Shown here: positions 44,015 to 53,980 of the stretch, in pieces
Layout of the letters: each line of letters opens with the position of its first letter
How positions within the stretch are numbered: the stretch's first letter is position 1
Source of the DNA: Lacrimispora sphenoides JCM 1415
GTDB lineage: Bacteria > Bacillota > Clostridia > Lachnospirales > Lachnospiraceae
Reading direction: 5' to 3'
Assembly (NCBI RefSeq): GCF_900105615.1
Contig: NZ_LT630003.1
Coordinates: 4,464,501-4,528,500, forward strand
DNA: 64,000 bases
Notes under the pieces: generated by a model
Told to the model about the DNA's origin: nothing
The model's input: only the letters and a program-made list of their open reading frames with translations
The model's database searches: none
Translations under genes and position numbers: made by a program

Positions 44015-45877
44015 TTAAATTTCTATCAGGTGATAGGGGATCAGGTTTGCGGTCAGCATCTGGGCCTCTCTCTGATGGCAGGTGAAGATAATAACCTGGT
44101 CGGAATAAGTGCTCACCAGCCATCTTAAAGCAGTCCGAAGCCTGTCGTCATCATATAGTACAAAACTGTCATCAAATATGAATGGCATCCGTTCGTTGCC
44201 CTCCTGAATCAAGGTGGCAGCCGCCAATCGAAGGGCCAGATAAACCTGGTCCATGGTGCCGCTGCTGACTTGTTCTAAAGGAACCAGCTTGGTTTTTGTA
44301 TTCAGAAATACATTCAGGTTCTCATCTACGCTCATGCTGGTATAGATTCCCCCTGTGATCCCGGCGATAAGGTCAGAAGCTGTTTTATTTAGATATAGGC
44401 CAAAGGAGTCCCGGATAGAGGAGGAGAGGCTGGTCATGGTTTCCAGTGCTAAGTCAATGGCGGATATTTCTTCCCGGATCCGGTCGTTCTCCGCCAGGAT
44501 GTGCTTAAGTCCTTCAGCCTGGGTTTTGCAGCTTGATAAGTGCTCCAGCTTTTTCTCAAGCTCCCACTGGCTTTTCTGCTGCTTTTCAATAGATTCCCCA
44601 CAGTTCTCCTGCTTTTTTGAAAGCTCCTCAATATCTTTCGCTTTCTGAGCGATGACGGCTTCCGATTTGGCTACCGCTGAGCATAAGCGGGTGAACTCTG
44701 CCATCTTTGTCTGGAATGCGCGGATCGTTTCTGAAGATATCTCAGTATTTCCCAAATGTCTGGATAGGATCTCCTGCAGGATCTTGGCGCTCATTTCCAT
44801 GTCCTTTTGGCTATGCCTCAGCCGTAAAAACAGAATCAGGCCGATCAGGTAGAAAATCGTGGCGGTTCCAATAAAAATACCTAACAAAAGGATGAGGTCA
44901 AGTCCATAGTAAGCGGTGAAATAATTTGCTTCTCCCAGATAATAAAGTACTCCCGTGCCGCATAACAGCAAGGTGGCGATGACCAGGGAAAGGACAGAAA
45001 AGATCTTTCTTGGTTTTTTATTGCAGGCCGCCCTGGCTTCCATATATTCGTCATAGTTTTCCTGGGCCTTTGCCTGGCAGGCGTTTATAGACGCCTGGTC
45101 GGAAAACTGGTTGCTGTTCAGTACCTGCCTGCCCCTTGCGGCTTTTTGAAGAAGTTCTTCCTTTTCTTTCTGCTGTTCATCCATGGATACCCTGATATGG
45201 GAGCGGAGCTTATGGTATTCCTGAATCTGGTTTTCATACTCCGGAGATGAGATTTCCTTTTCTGTGTTGCGGATTTCGCTTAATAACGAGGTATAAGTCC
45301 GGGCCGCTTCCGGAACCATCTGGGATTCCAGCTCCTTTTTCTGTGACTTTAAAAAGGCGGCAGCCTTTGTGATGTTAAGGGCTAAGTTTCCCGTGGTGTT
45401 TAAGTTGGCTATGTAATTTTTAAGTTCGGAAACCATGCCCTCATCGGTAGCGCTTTTAAGCTGGCCGATGCTGACGGTGTTAATGTATGCCGATTCGCTT
45501 AAACCGCATAATAAGTCATCTAAAAATGCCTTAGTCGGCTCAATCTCCCGTCCGGCGGTTTCATCTACGATCTTAAACTCTTTTTTATTCTTCTGGAAGG
45601 TGCGCTCGATCCGGTAAATGTGATCCTTATGCTCCAGCCGTATCTGCCCCTCATAAGTGCCGCTGTTTTCCCAAGGCTCGAATTTTGTGTAAAGATCATT
45701 CCGGGATGCACGGCCTCTCTGGCGTTCAATACCGAAAAGCATTCCCCGGATGAATGTATGGATGGTGGATTTTCCGGCCTCATTTTTCCCATATACAATG
45801 TTTAGCCCATCCCGGAAGGTAAGGTTTCTGCCATGGAATTTCCCAAAGCCATTGATATAGATATCAATTATTTTCAT
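44015..45877 (-). CDS. SbcC/Rad50-like AAA ATPase (YhaN type) with membrane segments
   Basis: 620 residues. The N-terminal ATPase half has GFGKFHGRNL and Walker A GKNEAGKST, with the Q-loop region near VSIGQLKSA. Long coiled coils follow. Between them, about residues 295-355, are two hydrophobic helices (LVIATLLLCGTGVLYYL and LILLLGIFIGTATIFYLIGLILFL), unlike classical SbcC. The C-terminal half carries signature VSSGTMDQVYLALRLA and Walker B PFIFDDSFVLYDD. It is probably a DNA-end or repair ATPase tethered to the membrane, working with the adjacent phosphoesterase (4-base gap). Confidence 0.88.
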   Translation of the reverse strand: MKIIDIYINGFGKFHGRNLTFRDGLNIVYGKNEAGKSTIHTFIRGMLFGIERQRGRASRNDLYTKFEPWENSGTYEGQIRLEHKDHIYRIERTFQKNKKEFKIVDETAGREIEPTKAFLDDLLCGLSESAYINTVSIGQLKSATDEGMVSELKNYIANLNTTGNLALNITKAAAFLKSQKKELESQMVPEAARTYTSLLSEIRNTEKEISSPEYENQIQEYHKLRSHIRVSMDEQQKEKEELLQKAARGRQVLNSNQFSDQASINACQAKAQENYDEYMEARAACNKKPRKIFSVLSLVIATLLLCGTGVLYYLGEANYFTAYYGLDLILLLGIFIGTATIFYLIGLILFLRLRHSQKDMEMSAKILQEILSRHLGNTEISSETIRAFQTKMAEFTRLCSAVAKSEAVIAQKAKDIEELSKKQENCGESIEKQQKSQWELEKKLEHLSSCKTQAEGLKHILAENDRIREEISAIDLALETMTSLSSSIRDSFGLYLNKTASDLIAGITGGIYTSMSVDENLNVFLNTKTKLVPLEQVSSGTMDQVYLALRLAAATLIQEGNERMPFIFDDSFVLYDDDRLRTALRWLVSTYSDQVIIFTCHQREAQMLTANLIPYHLIEI

Positions 45878-45881
45878 GGGG

Positions 45882-46952
45882 TCAGCTCCTTTCGTCCGTT
45901 GTACGAAGCAATGCGTTAATGCCGTAATGAAGGGCCTTTTTTTCCACCGGGCTCATCTCTGGTTTCTGAAGGGCCTGGATAAAGAAACCGATCATATCGC
46001 TGGGGTGTTCGGCAAACAATGCGGGAAAATCATACTGAGGTTCAGATTCGTCAATGATTTCCATGATCTTAAAACGGGTGGAAAGCATCTCTAAGTCAAA
46101 GGAAATGTCAGGGTCCCTCATGCCGCGGATTCGAAACCGGAATATGTTTTCCGATCCCCGGTTCTGGATTTCCTGGGTGATTTTCATGGCAAGCTCCGTA
46201 TTGGTAGTGGCAGTTGTTACATTAACTGCCAGGGAGATGTACTGGAGCTTTGCAAGGGGAATAAACCTTAAGGAAGTCACCATACGGGTCACCTCATTGA
46301 TCTCCCCCACCATCATGCCGTGCTGCCCGGATTCTGTCTTATCAAGCGGCTCTAAGGAACCGGCAAATGCCATACGGTTTTCCAGTAAGATCTCCGGCCG
46401 GTGGATGTGCCCCATGGCAATGTAGGAAAAGTCCAGATTGGCCATGGCGCCCTTGTCAAATGGGATGTGGTTGGCATCGCCCCCATGACCAAGAAGGACA
46501 TGGATGCGCCCGTTGTTGGGCACCTTTAAATGATCAAGGCGGTTTTCGGGGATTTCTGCTGAGTGGTAACTGAAACCGTAAACCTCGGTATTGATGTCCT
46601 TAAAGTAAACACTTTCCAGCTCCCCTCCCATGAGATAAGATACATTGGGAGCCCAGGTGAAGCTTAAAAGGGCAGAGTTGTTCCGGATGCGGTCATGGTT
46701 ACCGGCAATGATGACCACATGGACATCCGGTATGGTGGTAAATAGAAAATTTACTTCTTTCAAATCTCTGGCCAGGGGCTGGCGGTGAAATAAGTCTCCG
46801 GAAATAAAGAGGCAGTTGGCTTCCAGGGCCTTTGCCTGGCTGACCGCCTTTGCAAAGGTGTCCTTGATGTCCTGATACCGTTCCTTGCTCCATGGCTTAT
46901 CGCTGTCCGGGCTCATGCCCCAGTGAACATCTGCAATATGTATGAATTTCAT
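45882..46952 (-). CDS. SbcD/YhaO-like metallophosphoesterase
   Basis: 356 residues from ATG 46952 (MKFIHIADVHWG) after GAGGT. Calcineurin-like nuclease motifs: ADVHWG, ISGDLFHRQP, GNHDRIRN, LLGHGGDANH and MGHIHRPE, which supply the two-metal site. A C-terminal capping domain follows. With the neighbouring SbcC-like ATPase it should form a Mre11-Rad50-type nuclease that trims DNA ends or hairpins. The genes lie 4 bases apart. The first ATGs of the longer frame lie upstream of the ribosome site. Confidence 0.9.
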   Translation of the reverse strand: MKFIHIADVHWGMSPDSDKPWSKERYQDIKDTFAKAVSQAKALEANCLFISGDLFHRQPLARDLKEVNFLFTTIPDVHVVIIAGNHDRIRNNSALLSFTWAPNVSYLMGGELESVYFKDINTEVYGFSYHSAEIPENRLDHLKVPNNGRIHVLLGHGGDANHIPFDKGAMANLDFSYIAMGHIHRPEILLENRMAFAGSLEPLDKTESGQHGMMVGEINEVTRMVTSLRFIPLAKLQYISLAVNVTTATTNTELAMKITQEIQNRGSENIFRFRIRGMRDPDISFDLEMLSTRFKIMEIIDESEPQYDFPALFAEHPSDMIGFFIQALQKPEMSPVEKKALHYGINALLRTTDERS

Positions 46953-46992
46953 TATCATTACCTCGCTGGTCCTCTGCATAGCTGAACTGAAA

Positions 46993-47029
46993 CCACAAAT
47001 TCCCTGCCTTTTGGGAAGGGAATTTGCGG
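46993..47029 (-). terminator. Terminator after asnS
   Basis: CCACAAATTCCCT (46993-47005) pairs with AGGGAATTTGCGG (47017-47029) with one G-T/A-C type mismatch; on the minus strand TTTC follows. It separates asnS from the nuclease pair. Confidence 0.65.
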
Positions 47030-47036
47030 TACAGGC

Positions 47037-48428
47037 TTAAAGCTCGCAGTTGTTGACAGTTCTTGGGAATGGAACCACGTCACGGATGTTGCCCATTCCG
47101 GTAAGATACATCACGCAGCGCTCAAAGCCAAGGCCAAAGCCTGCATGGCGGGTAGAACCGTATTTTCTTAAGTCAAGATAGAATTCGTAATCCTCTTTCT
47201 CAAGGCCAAGCTCGTCCATACGTGCCACAAGCTTGTCATAATTGTCCTCTCTCTGGCTTCCTCCGATGATCTCGCCGATTCCGGGTACCAGGCAGTCTAC
47301 GGCAGCCACGGTCTTATTATCCGGATTCAGCTTCATGTAGAAGGCCTTGATCTCCTTTGGATAGTCTGTTACGAATACAGGCTTCTTATAGAGCTGCTCG
47401 GTTAAATAGCGCTCATGCTCGGTCTGTAAGTCACAGCCCCAGAACACCTTATAGTCAAATTCCTCATTGTGCTTCTCCAGAAGCTCTATGGCCTCGGTGT
47501 AAGTCACACGGGCAAATTCAGAGTTTAAAACATGGTTTAAGCGGTTAAGTAGCTCCTTGTCCACAAACTGATTGAAGAAGTTCATCTCTTCCGGTGCATG
47601 CTCCAGGACGAAACGGATCACATATTTAAGCATGGCTTCTGCCAGCTCCATATTATCATCCAAATCGGCAAAGGCCATCTCCGGCTCAATCATCCAGAAC
47701 TCTGCCGCATGGCGGGTGGTATTGGAGTTTTCTGCACGGAACGTAGGTCCAAAGGTATAAACATTGCGGAATGCCATAGCATAGGTCTCCGCATTGAGCT
47801 GGCCGCTTACGGTTAAGTTGGTAGGCTTTGCAAAGAAGTCCTGGGTGAAATCCACAGACCCTTCCTTAGTCTTTGGAATATCTGTTAAATCCATAGTAGT
47901 AACCTGGAACATCTCACCGGCGCCCTCACAGTCGCTTCCGGTAATGATGGGGGTGTGTACATACACAAAGTCCCTTTCCTGGAAGAACTGGTGAATGGCA
48001 TAAGCGATCAGAGAACGCACACGGAAAACAGCCTGAAAGGTATTGGTCCTGGGACGCAGATGGGAAATGGTTCTTAAATATTCAAAGGAATGGCGCTTTT
48101 TCTGAAGGGGATAGTCCGGTGTAGAAGTCCCTTCAACAATAATTTTATCCGCCTGGATCTCAAATGGCTGTTTTGCATCGGGAGTGGGTACCAGGGTACC
48201 GGTGACGATAACAGCGGTTCCTACATTGAGTTTGGATATTTCAGAGAAATTTTCCATAGTGTCATGATAGACGACCTGAAGTGTTTCAAAATAAGTTCCG
48301 TCATTTAAAACAATGAATCCAAATGATTTGGAATCCCGTAAACTTCTCACCCAGCCTCCGATCGTAACCTGCGTGTTAAGAAGTGATTCTTTGTCTTTAT
48401 ATATTTGTCTTACAGTGATTAAATCCAT
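47037..48428 (-). CDS. asnS: Asparaginyl-tRNA synthetase
   Basis: 463 residues, normal length. N-terminal OB-fold anticodon domain ([25 protein letters not shown]). The class II catalytic core has motif 2 [29 protein letters not shown] and motif 3 [16 protein letters not shown]. The middle [13 protein letters not shown] fits AsnS rather than AspS. It charges tRNA-Asn. AAAAGGAGAAG precedes ATG 48428. No T-box is present in the short leader. It is divergent from glgC. Confidence 0.95.
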   Translation of the reverse strand: MDLITVRQIYKDKESLLNTQVTIGGWVRSLRDSKSFGFIVLNDGTYFETLQVVYHDTMENFSEISKLNVGTAVIVTGTLVPTPDAKQPFEIQADKIIVEGTSTPDYPLQKKRHSFEYLRTISHLRPRTNTFQAVFRVRSLIAYAIHQFFQERDFVYVHTPIITGSDCEGAGEMFQVTTMDLTDIPKTKEGSVDFTQDFFAKPTNLTVSGQLNAETYAMAFRNVYTFGPTFRAENSNTTRHAAEFWMIEPEMAFADLDDNMELAEAMLKYVIRFVLEHAPEEMNFFNQFVDKELLNRLNHVLNSEFARVTYTEAIELLEKHNEEFDYKVFWGCDLQTEHERYLTEQLYKKPVFVTDYPKEIKAFYMKLNPDNKTVAAVDCLVPGIGEIIGGSQREDNYDKLVARMDELGLEKEDYEFYLDLRKYGSTRHAGFGLGFERCVMYLTGMGNIRDVVPFPRTVNNCEL

Positions 48429-48466
48429 AGTGGCTTCTCCTTTTACATGTTCGCATACTTAGTAAG

Positions 48467-48495
48467 ATTATACTGTATTTCGAGCATTGATTCAA
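48467..48495 (-). promoter_or_regulatory. asnS promoter
   Basis: Minus strand: TTGAAT (48495-48490), 17-base spacer, TATAAT (48472-48467). Confidence 0.8.
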
Positions 48496-48606
48496 GGGGG
48501 AAGGGTGTAAAAACGCAAGATATGGCTTAAAATGTAAAAGAATCGAAAAAAGCATGAAAAATGTCGGAAAATGCACAAAAAATTATCATAATAATTCAAA
48601 ATTTTG

Positions 48607-48635
48607 TTCACTATTTTCTGAATATGTGTTATAAT
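48607..48635 (+). promoter_or_regulatory. glgC promoter
   Basis: TTCACT (48607-48612), 17-base spacer, TATAAT (48630-48635). The remaining divergent gap (48429-48673) is AT-rich with no other feature seen. Confidence 0.7.
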
Positions 48636-48673
48636 GCTAGTACAATAAAATTACAACAGCGAGAGGTGATAAC

Positions 48674-49948
48674 GTGATCAAGAAAGAAATGATTGCCATG
48701 CTTTTGGCAGGCGGGCAGGGAAGCCGGTTAGGCGTGTTAACGCAAAAAGTGGCCAAACCAGCAGTATCATTTGGCGGCAAGTACCGTATAATTGATTTCC
48801 CACTCAGTAACTGCATCAACTCAGGAGTAGATACAGTGGGAGTTCTGACTCAGTATCAGCCATTGCGCTTAAATACCCATATCGGGATCGGCATCCCATG
48901 GGATTTGGACCGGAACGTTGGCGGCGTCACGATCCTTCCTCCCTATGAAAAGAGCAAGGGCAGTGATTGGTATACTGGAACGGCAAATGCCATCTATCAG
49001 AACCTCGAATATATGGAAACTTACAATCCGGACTATGTCCTCATATTGTCAGGAGACCATATCTATAAGATGGATTATGAGGTCATGCTGGAATACCATA
49101 AAGCGAATAATGCTGATATCACCATTGCTGCTATGCCGGTGCCGATTGAGGAAGCCAGCCGTTTTGGAATCCTTATAACCGATGAGAGCAACCGTATCAC
49201 GGAGTTTGAAGAAAAACCGGTAAATCCAAGAAGCAACCTGGCATCCATGGGTATCTACATATTCAGCTGGAAAGTATTAAAAGAGGCACTGATCAAGATG
49301 TCTGAAGTACCGGGCTGTGATTTCGGAAAGCATATCATTCCATACTGCTTCGAGGCAGGGGACCGGGTATTTGCCTATGAATACAATGGTTATTGGAAGG
49401 ATGTGGGAACTTTAAGCTCTTACTGGGAAGCTAATATGGAGCTGATTGATATCATTCCCGAATTTAACCTTTATGAGGAGTACTGGAAGATCTATACAAA
49501 GAGCGACATCATACCGCCTCAATATGTGTCGGAAGAGGCTGTTATAGACAGAAGCATCATCGGAGAAGGGTCAGAAATCTGCGGAGAAATCCACAATTCC
49601 GTTATTGGTGCCGGTGTTACCATTAAAAAGGGAGCCGTGGTCAGGGATTCCATCATCATGAGGGAATGCGTACTGGGAGAGAATGTCAAGATCCAGAAGG
49701 CCATTATCGCTGAAAATGTAAAGATAGGAGCGAACTCTGAGCTTGGTTGCGGGGAATTTGCCCCCAGCAAATATGATCCCAAGGTCTATCAGTCCGATCT
49801 GGTAACAGTCGGTGAGAATTCAACCATACCGGAAAATGTGAAGGTAGGTAAGAATACGGCAATCGTCGGTGAAACAACAGCAGAAGATTATACTGACGGT
49901 GAGCTGGCTGGCGGAGACTACATCATAAAGGCAGGTGGCATACGATGA
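48674..49948 (+). CDS. glgC: Glucose-1-phosphate adenylyltransferase catalytic subunit
   Basis: 424 residues, starting at GTG 48674 after GAGAGG. N-terminal nucleotidyltransferase motif [24 protein letters not shown], then [21 protein letters not shown] [19 protein letters not shown] and [14 protein letters not shown]-terminal left-handed beta helix follows ([22 protein letters not shown]). It makes ADP-glucose from ATP and glucose-1-phosphate for glycogen. It overlaps glgD by four bases (ATGA); clostridia typically use a GlgC-GlgD pair. Confidence 0.95.
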   Translation: MIKKEMIAMLLAGGQGSRLGVLTQKVAKPAVSFGGKYRIIDFPLSNCINSGVDTVGVLTQYQPLRLNTHIGIGIPWDLDRNVGGVTILPPYEKSKGSDWYTGTANAIYQNLEYMETYNPDYVLILSGDHIYKMDYEVMLEYHKANNADITIAAMPVPIEEASRFGILITDESNRITEFEEKPVNPRSNLASMGIYIFSWKVLKEALIKMSEVPGCDFGKHIIPYCFEAGDRVFAYEYNGYWKDVGTLSSYWEANMELIDIIPEFNLYEEYWKIYTKSDIIPPQYVSEEAVIDRSIIGEGSEICGEIHNSVIGAGVTIKKGAVVRDSIIMRECVLGENVKIQKAIIAENVKIGANSELGCGEFAPSKYDPKVYQSDLVTVGENSTIPENVKVGKNTAIVGETTAEDYTDGELAGGDYIIKAGGIR

Positions 49949-51066
49949 GAGCGATAGGAATTGTATTAGCAGGCGGAAACAGTAAGAGAATGCGGGAATT
50001 ATCCAATAAAAGGGCGATCTCGGCCATGCCCATTGCCGGCAATTACCGCAGCATTGATTTTGCCCTCAGCAATATGACGAATTCCCATATTCAGAACGTA
50101 GCGGTTTTAACTCAGTATAATTCCAGATCGCTTCATCTGCATTTGAGCTCTTCCAAATGGTGGGATTTTGGTAGAAAGCAGGGGGGATTGTTTGTATTCA
50201 CTCCAACTATAACCGCAGAAAGCAGTGACTGGTACCGGGGAACTGCAGATGCGCTTTTCCAGAACCTTACATTCTTAAAGAACAGCCATGAACCCTATGT
50301 TGTTATTGCGGCAGGTGACGGCATCTATAAGCTGGATTATGGAAAAGTTCTGGAATATCATATTGAGAAGAAGGCTGATATTACCGTCGTATGCACGGAG
50401 CTTCCGCAGGGAGAGGATATCACACGATTCGGTCTGGTGAGAACCAATGAAGACGGAAGGATCACAGACTTTGAGGAAAAGCCTATGGTCGCATCTTCTA
50501 ATGTCGTATCCTGCGGTATTTATGTCATCCGCAGACGGCAGCTGATTGAGCTCATTGAGCGCTGCGCTATGGAAGACCGTTATGATTTTGTAAACGATAT
50601 TCTGATACGTTACCGGAACCTAAAGAGGATTTATGCTTATAAGATGAATACTTACTGGAGGAATATTGCTTCTGTTGAGTCTTACTACAAGACCAACATG
50701 GATTTCCTGAAATCGGAAGTGAGGGATTATTTCTTCCGCCAGTACCCGGATGTTTATTCTAAAATAGATGATTTGCCTCCGGCAAAGTATAATCCGGGAG
50801 CCTCAGTTAAGAACAGTTTGATATCCAGCGGCAGCATTGTCAATGGAGTGGTCGAAAATTCTGTTCTGTTTAAAAAGGCATATGTAGGCAATAACTGTGT
50901 CATTAAAAATTCTATTATTTTAAATGACGTTTACATAGGTGATAATACGGTTATTGAAAATTGTATAGTGGAAAGCCGGGATACGATCCGGGCAAATACC
51001 ACTCATATTGGAACACCGGACAATATAAAAATTGTCTTAGAGAAAAACGAAAGATACACATTATAA
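49945..51066 (+). CDS. glgD: Glucose-1-phosphate adenylyltransferase regulatory subunit GlgD
   Basis: 373 residues, similar in fold to GlgC but with altered active-site features ([23 protein letters not shown], where GlgC has GQGSRL). [15 protein letters not shown] and [20 protein letters not shown] follow, then the beta-helix end ([16 protein letters not shown]). In Gram-positive bacteria GlgD pairs with GlgC and modulates it. The start overlaps the glgC stop. spoVG lies 23 bases downstream with no terminator between, so all three are probably one transcript. Confidence 0.93.
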   Translation: MRAIGIVLAGGNSKRMRELSNKRAISAMPIAGNYRSIDFALSNMTNSHIQNVAVLTQYNSRSLHLHLSSSKWWDFGRKQGGLFVFTPTITAESSDWYRGTADALFQNLTFLKNSHEPYVVIAAGDGIYKLDYGKVLEYHIEKKADITVVCTELPQGEDITRFGLVRTNEDGRITDFEEKPMVASSNVVSCGIYVIRRRQLIELIERCAMEDRYDFVNDILIRYRNLKRIYAYKMNTYWRNIASVESYYKTNMDFLKSEVRDYFFRQYPDVYSKIDDLPPAKYNPGASVKNSLISSGSIVNGVVENSVLFKKAYVGNNCVIKNSIILNDVYIGDNTVIENCIVESRDTIRANTTHIGTPDNIKIVLEKNERYTL

Positions 51067-51089
51067 GGAAATGCGGGGGAAAGCTTGAC

Positions 51090-51374
51090 ATGCAGATTAC
51101 AGACGTGAGGGTTAGACGTATTGAAAAAGAAGGAAAGATGAAAGCAATAGTATCCATTACTCTTGATAATGAATTTGTAATTCATGATATCAAGGTAATC
51201 GAAGGGGAGAAGGGGCTATTTATTGCTATGCCAAGCCGCAAGGCTGCAGATGGGGAATACCGGGATATTGCACATCCCATTAATTCCGACACCCGTGATA
51301 TGATCCAGAGGGTCATTCTGGATAAGTATGAGACCACGGCATTAGAGATGCCGGAGGTGACGGCATTTGCTTAA
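51090..51374 (+). CDS. spoVG: SpoVG family RNA-binding regulator
   Basis: 94 residues, start ATG 51090 after GGGGGAAAGC. Core family motifs are [44 protein letters not shown] and the ending [22 protein letters not shown]. SpoVG proteins bind nucleic acid and affect sporulation, septation and virulence in other Firmicutes. Here it sits in the glycogen operon instead of its common purR/glmU context. A strong terminator follows. Confidence 0.96.
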   Translation: MQITDVRVRRIEKEGKMKAIVSITLDNEFVIHDIKVIEGEKGLFIAMPSRKAADGEYRDIAHPINSDTRDMIQRVILDKYETTALEMPEVTAFA

Positions 51375-51384
51375 TAAGTCTTTT

Positions 51385-51423
51385 AATCCGCAGGCAGGGG
51401 TGACTCTGCCTGCGGATTTTTGT
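51385..51423 (+). terminator. Terminator after glgCD-spoVG
   Basis: AATCCGCAGGCAG (51385-51397) pairs perfectly with CTGCCTGCGGATT (51406-51418), then TTT. Confidence 0.92.
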
Positions 51424-51447
51424 ATGTGACTCTCCTTAAATACAGGA

Positions 51448-51477
51448 TTTACACGGGGCTCTTTTTGGGGTTATAAT
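51448..51477 (+). promoter_or_regulatory. ddh promoter
   Basis: TTTACA (51448-51453), 18-base spacer, TATAAT (51472-51477). Confidence 0.75.
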
Positions 51478-51511
51478 AAAAAGTAATAATTTTGGAAAGG
51501 TAGATGAAAAC

Positions 51512-52498
51512 ATGACGATAAAAATAGGTATTGCAGGCTATGGGAATCTGGGAAAAGGGGTGGAATGTGCCATCCGCCATAATCCGGATCTTGAGCTTTC
51601 TGCCGTATTTACCAGAAGAGATCCGGCATCATTAACCCTTCTTACTCCGGGTGTAAAGGTGTATTCCATGGAGGAAGCTATTTCAAAAAAGGATTCCATT
51701 GATGTGATGATCCTCTGTGGCGGAAGCGCAGCAGATCTTCCGGTACAGACTCCCCTTCTTGCCAGACATTTCAATGTAGTGGACAGCTTTGACACCCACG
51801 CACGGATCCCCCGGCATTTTGAAGCAGTGGATGAGGCGGCAAAGGAAGGAAACAAGGTTGGGATCATATCCGTTGGCTGGGACCCGGGCATGTTTTCCTT
51901 AAACCGCCTGTATGGAGAGTCCATTTTACCGGGCGGCCATGATTATACGTTCTGGGGCAGGGGCGTAAGCCAGGGCCATTCCGATGCGATCCGCAGGATC
52001 GAAGGTGTCCGGGATGCCAGACAGTATACCATTCCGGTTGAAGAAGCCCTCGAAGCGGTCCGCAGCGGAAAAAATCCAGAACTGTCCACCAGAGAGAAGC
52101 ATACCCGCGAATGTTTTGTAGTGGCGGAAGAGAATGCGGATTTAGACCGGATCAGGAAAGAAATCGTATCTATGCCCAATTATTTTGCAGATTATGATAC
52201 TACGGTTCATTTTATCAGCGAAGAGGAACTTAACCGGGACCACAGGGGAATTCCCCATGGAGGATTTGTCATTAGGACCGGAAAGACAGGCTGGGAGGAT
52301 GAGAACAGCCATGTGATCGAATACAGCCTAAAGCTGGATTCCAATCCGGAATTTACGGCCTCCGTGCTGACGGCTTATGCTAGAGCCGCTTATCGTTTGA
52401 ATCAAGAAGGCCAGAGCGGATGTAAAACCGTGCTTGATATTGCTCCGGCATATTTAAGTGCCTTTAGCGGAAAAGAGCTGAGAGGACGTCTGTTATAA
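51512..52498 (+). CDS. ddh: meso-Diaminopimelate D-dehydrogenase
   Basis: 328 residues. The NADP-binding motif GIAGYGNLGKG opens the protein. DSFDTHARIPRHFEAVDEAAK, SVGWDPGMFSLNRLYGE and WGRGVSQGHSDAIRRI are characteristic of diaminopimelate dehydrogenase, and HGGFVIRTG with a C-terminal AYARAAYRLNQEG closes it. It converts tetrahydrodipicolinate, ammonia and NADPH to meso-DAP in one step, for lysine and peptidoglycan. GGAAAGG precedes ATG 51512. A DUF3783-like gene follows 23 bases later. Confidence 0.94.
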   Translation: MTIKIGIAGYGNLGKGVECAIRHNPDLELSAVFTRRDPASLTLLTPGVKVYSMEEAISKKDSIDVMILCGGSAADLPVQTPLLARHFNVVDSFDTHARIPRHFEAVDEAAKEGNKVGIISVGWDPGMFSLNRLYGESILPGGHDYTFWGRGVSQGHSDAIRRIEGVRDARQYTIPVEEALEAVRSGKNPELSTREKHTRECFVVAEENADLDRIRKEIVSMPNYFADYDTTVHFISEEELNRDHRGIPHGGFVIRTGKTGWEDENSHVIEYSLKLDSNPEFTASVLTAYARAAYRLNQEGQSGCKTVLDIAPAYLSAFSGKELRGRLL

Positions 52499-52521
52499 TT
52501 CAGAGGCAGGAGGAATAGAGA

Positions 52522-52971
52522 ATGGCAGCGAGAAAAGAAATGGTCCTGTATTATCAGCCTGAAAAGGACAGGCAGAGCGGAAATGATACAAAGGCCGCGA
52601 AGCTGAAAGCAGTTCTTGTCCGTATGGGGATACGGATTAAAAACATATCCCCGGAACAGGTGTACCAGACCGTAGGATATCTGGCAGGCTTTGACGGATT
52701 TGAAGAAAAGGAGCAGGAGAATTGCCCTGATGTGGAAGAGGAGATCCTGGTTATGAAAAATTTTTCAAACCGCCGGATTGACGAACTGCTCTTAAATTTA
52801 AGGCGGGCCGGAGTTCCTAAAATCGACCTAAAGGCAGTAATCACCGATACCAACTGTAAATGGAAATTCTATGATCTGTATCTGGAGCTTAAGAAAGAAC
52901 ATGACACCATGTCAGGAACGAATGAGACAGATCCGAAGGAAGCGGAAGAGAACGAAACAGATACGGTTTAA
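52522..52971 (+). CDS. DUF3783-like small acidic protein
   Basis: 149 residues. Recognised loosely from the DUF3783 pattern: KAVLVRMGIRIKNISPEQVYQTVGYLAG, EEEILVMKNFSNRRIDELLLNLRRAGVPKIDLKAVITDTNCKW. This segment predicts an alpha/beta fold of about 100 residues. The tail is acidic and disordered (ETDPKEAEENETD). No catalytic residues are known. AGGAGG precedes ATG 52522. It is co-transcribed with ddh and ends at a strong terminator. Confidence 0.8.
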   Translation: MAARKEMVLYYQPEKDRQSGNDTKAAKLKAVLVRMGIRIKNISPEQVYQTVGYLAGFDGFEEKEQENCPDVEEEILVMKNFSNRRIDELLLNLRRAGVPKIDLKAVITDTNCKWKFYDLYLELKKEHDTMSGTNETDPKEAEENETDTV

Positions 52972-53026
52972 GGTGCCGTGCAGAATGTTGTTAGATTGAT
53001 CTATTGAAAAAAATAAAATGGTACGT

Positions 53027-53076
53027 AAAAACGCGTCTTGATCAAGGGATAAAACCCTCTCAAGACGCGTTTTTGT
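53027..53076. terminator. Bidirectional terminator
   Basis: AAAACGCGTCTTGA (53028-53041) pairs with TCAAGACGCGTTTT (53060-53073), with an inner AGGG/CCCT stem. It ends the ddh operon and the convergent kinase gene. Confidence 0.92.
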
Positions 53077-53092
53077 TCTTTATGCTGCAAAT

Positions 53093-53842
53093 TTACTGAT
53101 AATCACAAACAGTGGCCCACTGTTGAAGCAATTCCGCCTCTTCCGGTCTTCTCTTTGAAAGCTGGGCAGCAGCAACCATGGGAAGCCAGGTCTGCACATA
53201 TTTCTTTGCAGTACCGGTCTTCTTACAAAACAGGTTCATATACATATCTGCCTTATTCTGGTCCTGCAGACAGAACAGCAGGTAAGTTCTTGCCACATCC
53301 GCGCTGGCATTGCCCTGAGTCGCGTGTACCCAGTCCAGAACAAACATGGTTCCGTCATCGGTTACCACAATATTGCTGGGATTAAAATCCCCATGGCATA
53401 ATTTTGTATGTTTAGGCATACTGTCCAGCTGTGTCCGCATATCGTATCTGGTCACATCCTCTAATTCTTCCGTGTCCAGGATCTGACGTGACATCTTATC
53501 TTTTAACTTATTAAGAAGCGGGCACTGCTTTGACAGAATACTCAAATGGAGATCTACCATATTCTCCATGTATTCCGGTAATTTATCAGGATTTTCATCC
53601 ATGAGCTGTTGGAGAGTCTTGCCTTCAATGAAATCAAAGGTAATGGACCACTTTCCTTCGAAAACACCAACCTCTAAAACCTTAGGAACATTGATTCCGC
53701 CGACTTCTTCCACGCGGGCTGTAATCAATGCTTCATTCAATACATCTGCCTTTGGGAAATCAGCGTTAAATACCTTGATCGCTTTATTTCCATCACGAAA
53801 GACCTTTTTTGTTGCAGTTGTAGCAATTAATTGTGCTGCCAT
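53093..53842 (-). CDS. APH-family phosphotransferase of unknown substrate
   Basis: 249 residues from ATG 53842 (MAAQLIATTATKKVF) after AAGGAGAG; an ATG 18 bases upstream lies at the ribosome site. Kinase-like fold: AIKVF with the ATP Lys, WSITFDFIEGKTLQQL hinge, catalytic LCHGDFNPSNIVV (HGD...N) and the metal Asp in FVLDWVHA. Aminoglycoside, choline, thiamine or small-metabolite kinases share this fold, and drug resistance cannot be inferred. Single-gene unit, its start lying 138 bases beyond the glgB stop on the same strand. Confidence 0.85.
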   Translation of the reverse strand: MAAQLIATTATKKVFRDGNKAIKVFNADFPKADVLNEALITARVEEVGGINVPKVLEVGVFEGKWSITFDFIEGKTLQQLMDENPDKLPEYMENMVDLHLSILSKQCPLLNKLKDKMSRQILDTEELEDVTRYDMRTQLDSMPKHTKLCHGDFNPSNIVVTDDGTMFVLDWVHATQGNASADVARTYLLFCLQDQNKADMYMNLFCKKTGTAKKYVQTWLPMVAAAQLSKRRPEEAELLQQWATVCDYQ

Positions 53843-53980
53843 ACGAATCTCTCCTTCCATCCAACCATTAGTCTGAACCGTTATGTAGTGATTCTGTACT
53901 TATATTTTACTACAAAACCCATAAAAAGTATAGCTTGTTTTGTGATTTATCAGGATAAATTTACTGAATATGTCTGCAAT

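Noticed and set aside
48429..48673. T-box leader before asnS
   Set aside because: The asnS promoter predicts a leader of only about 30 bases, too short for a T-box.
53093..53842. Antibiotic-resistance gene from the APH fold
   Set aside because: The fold covers many metabolic kinases, and nothing nearby points to drug resistance.
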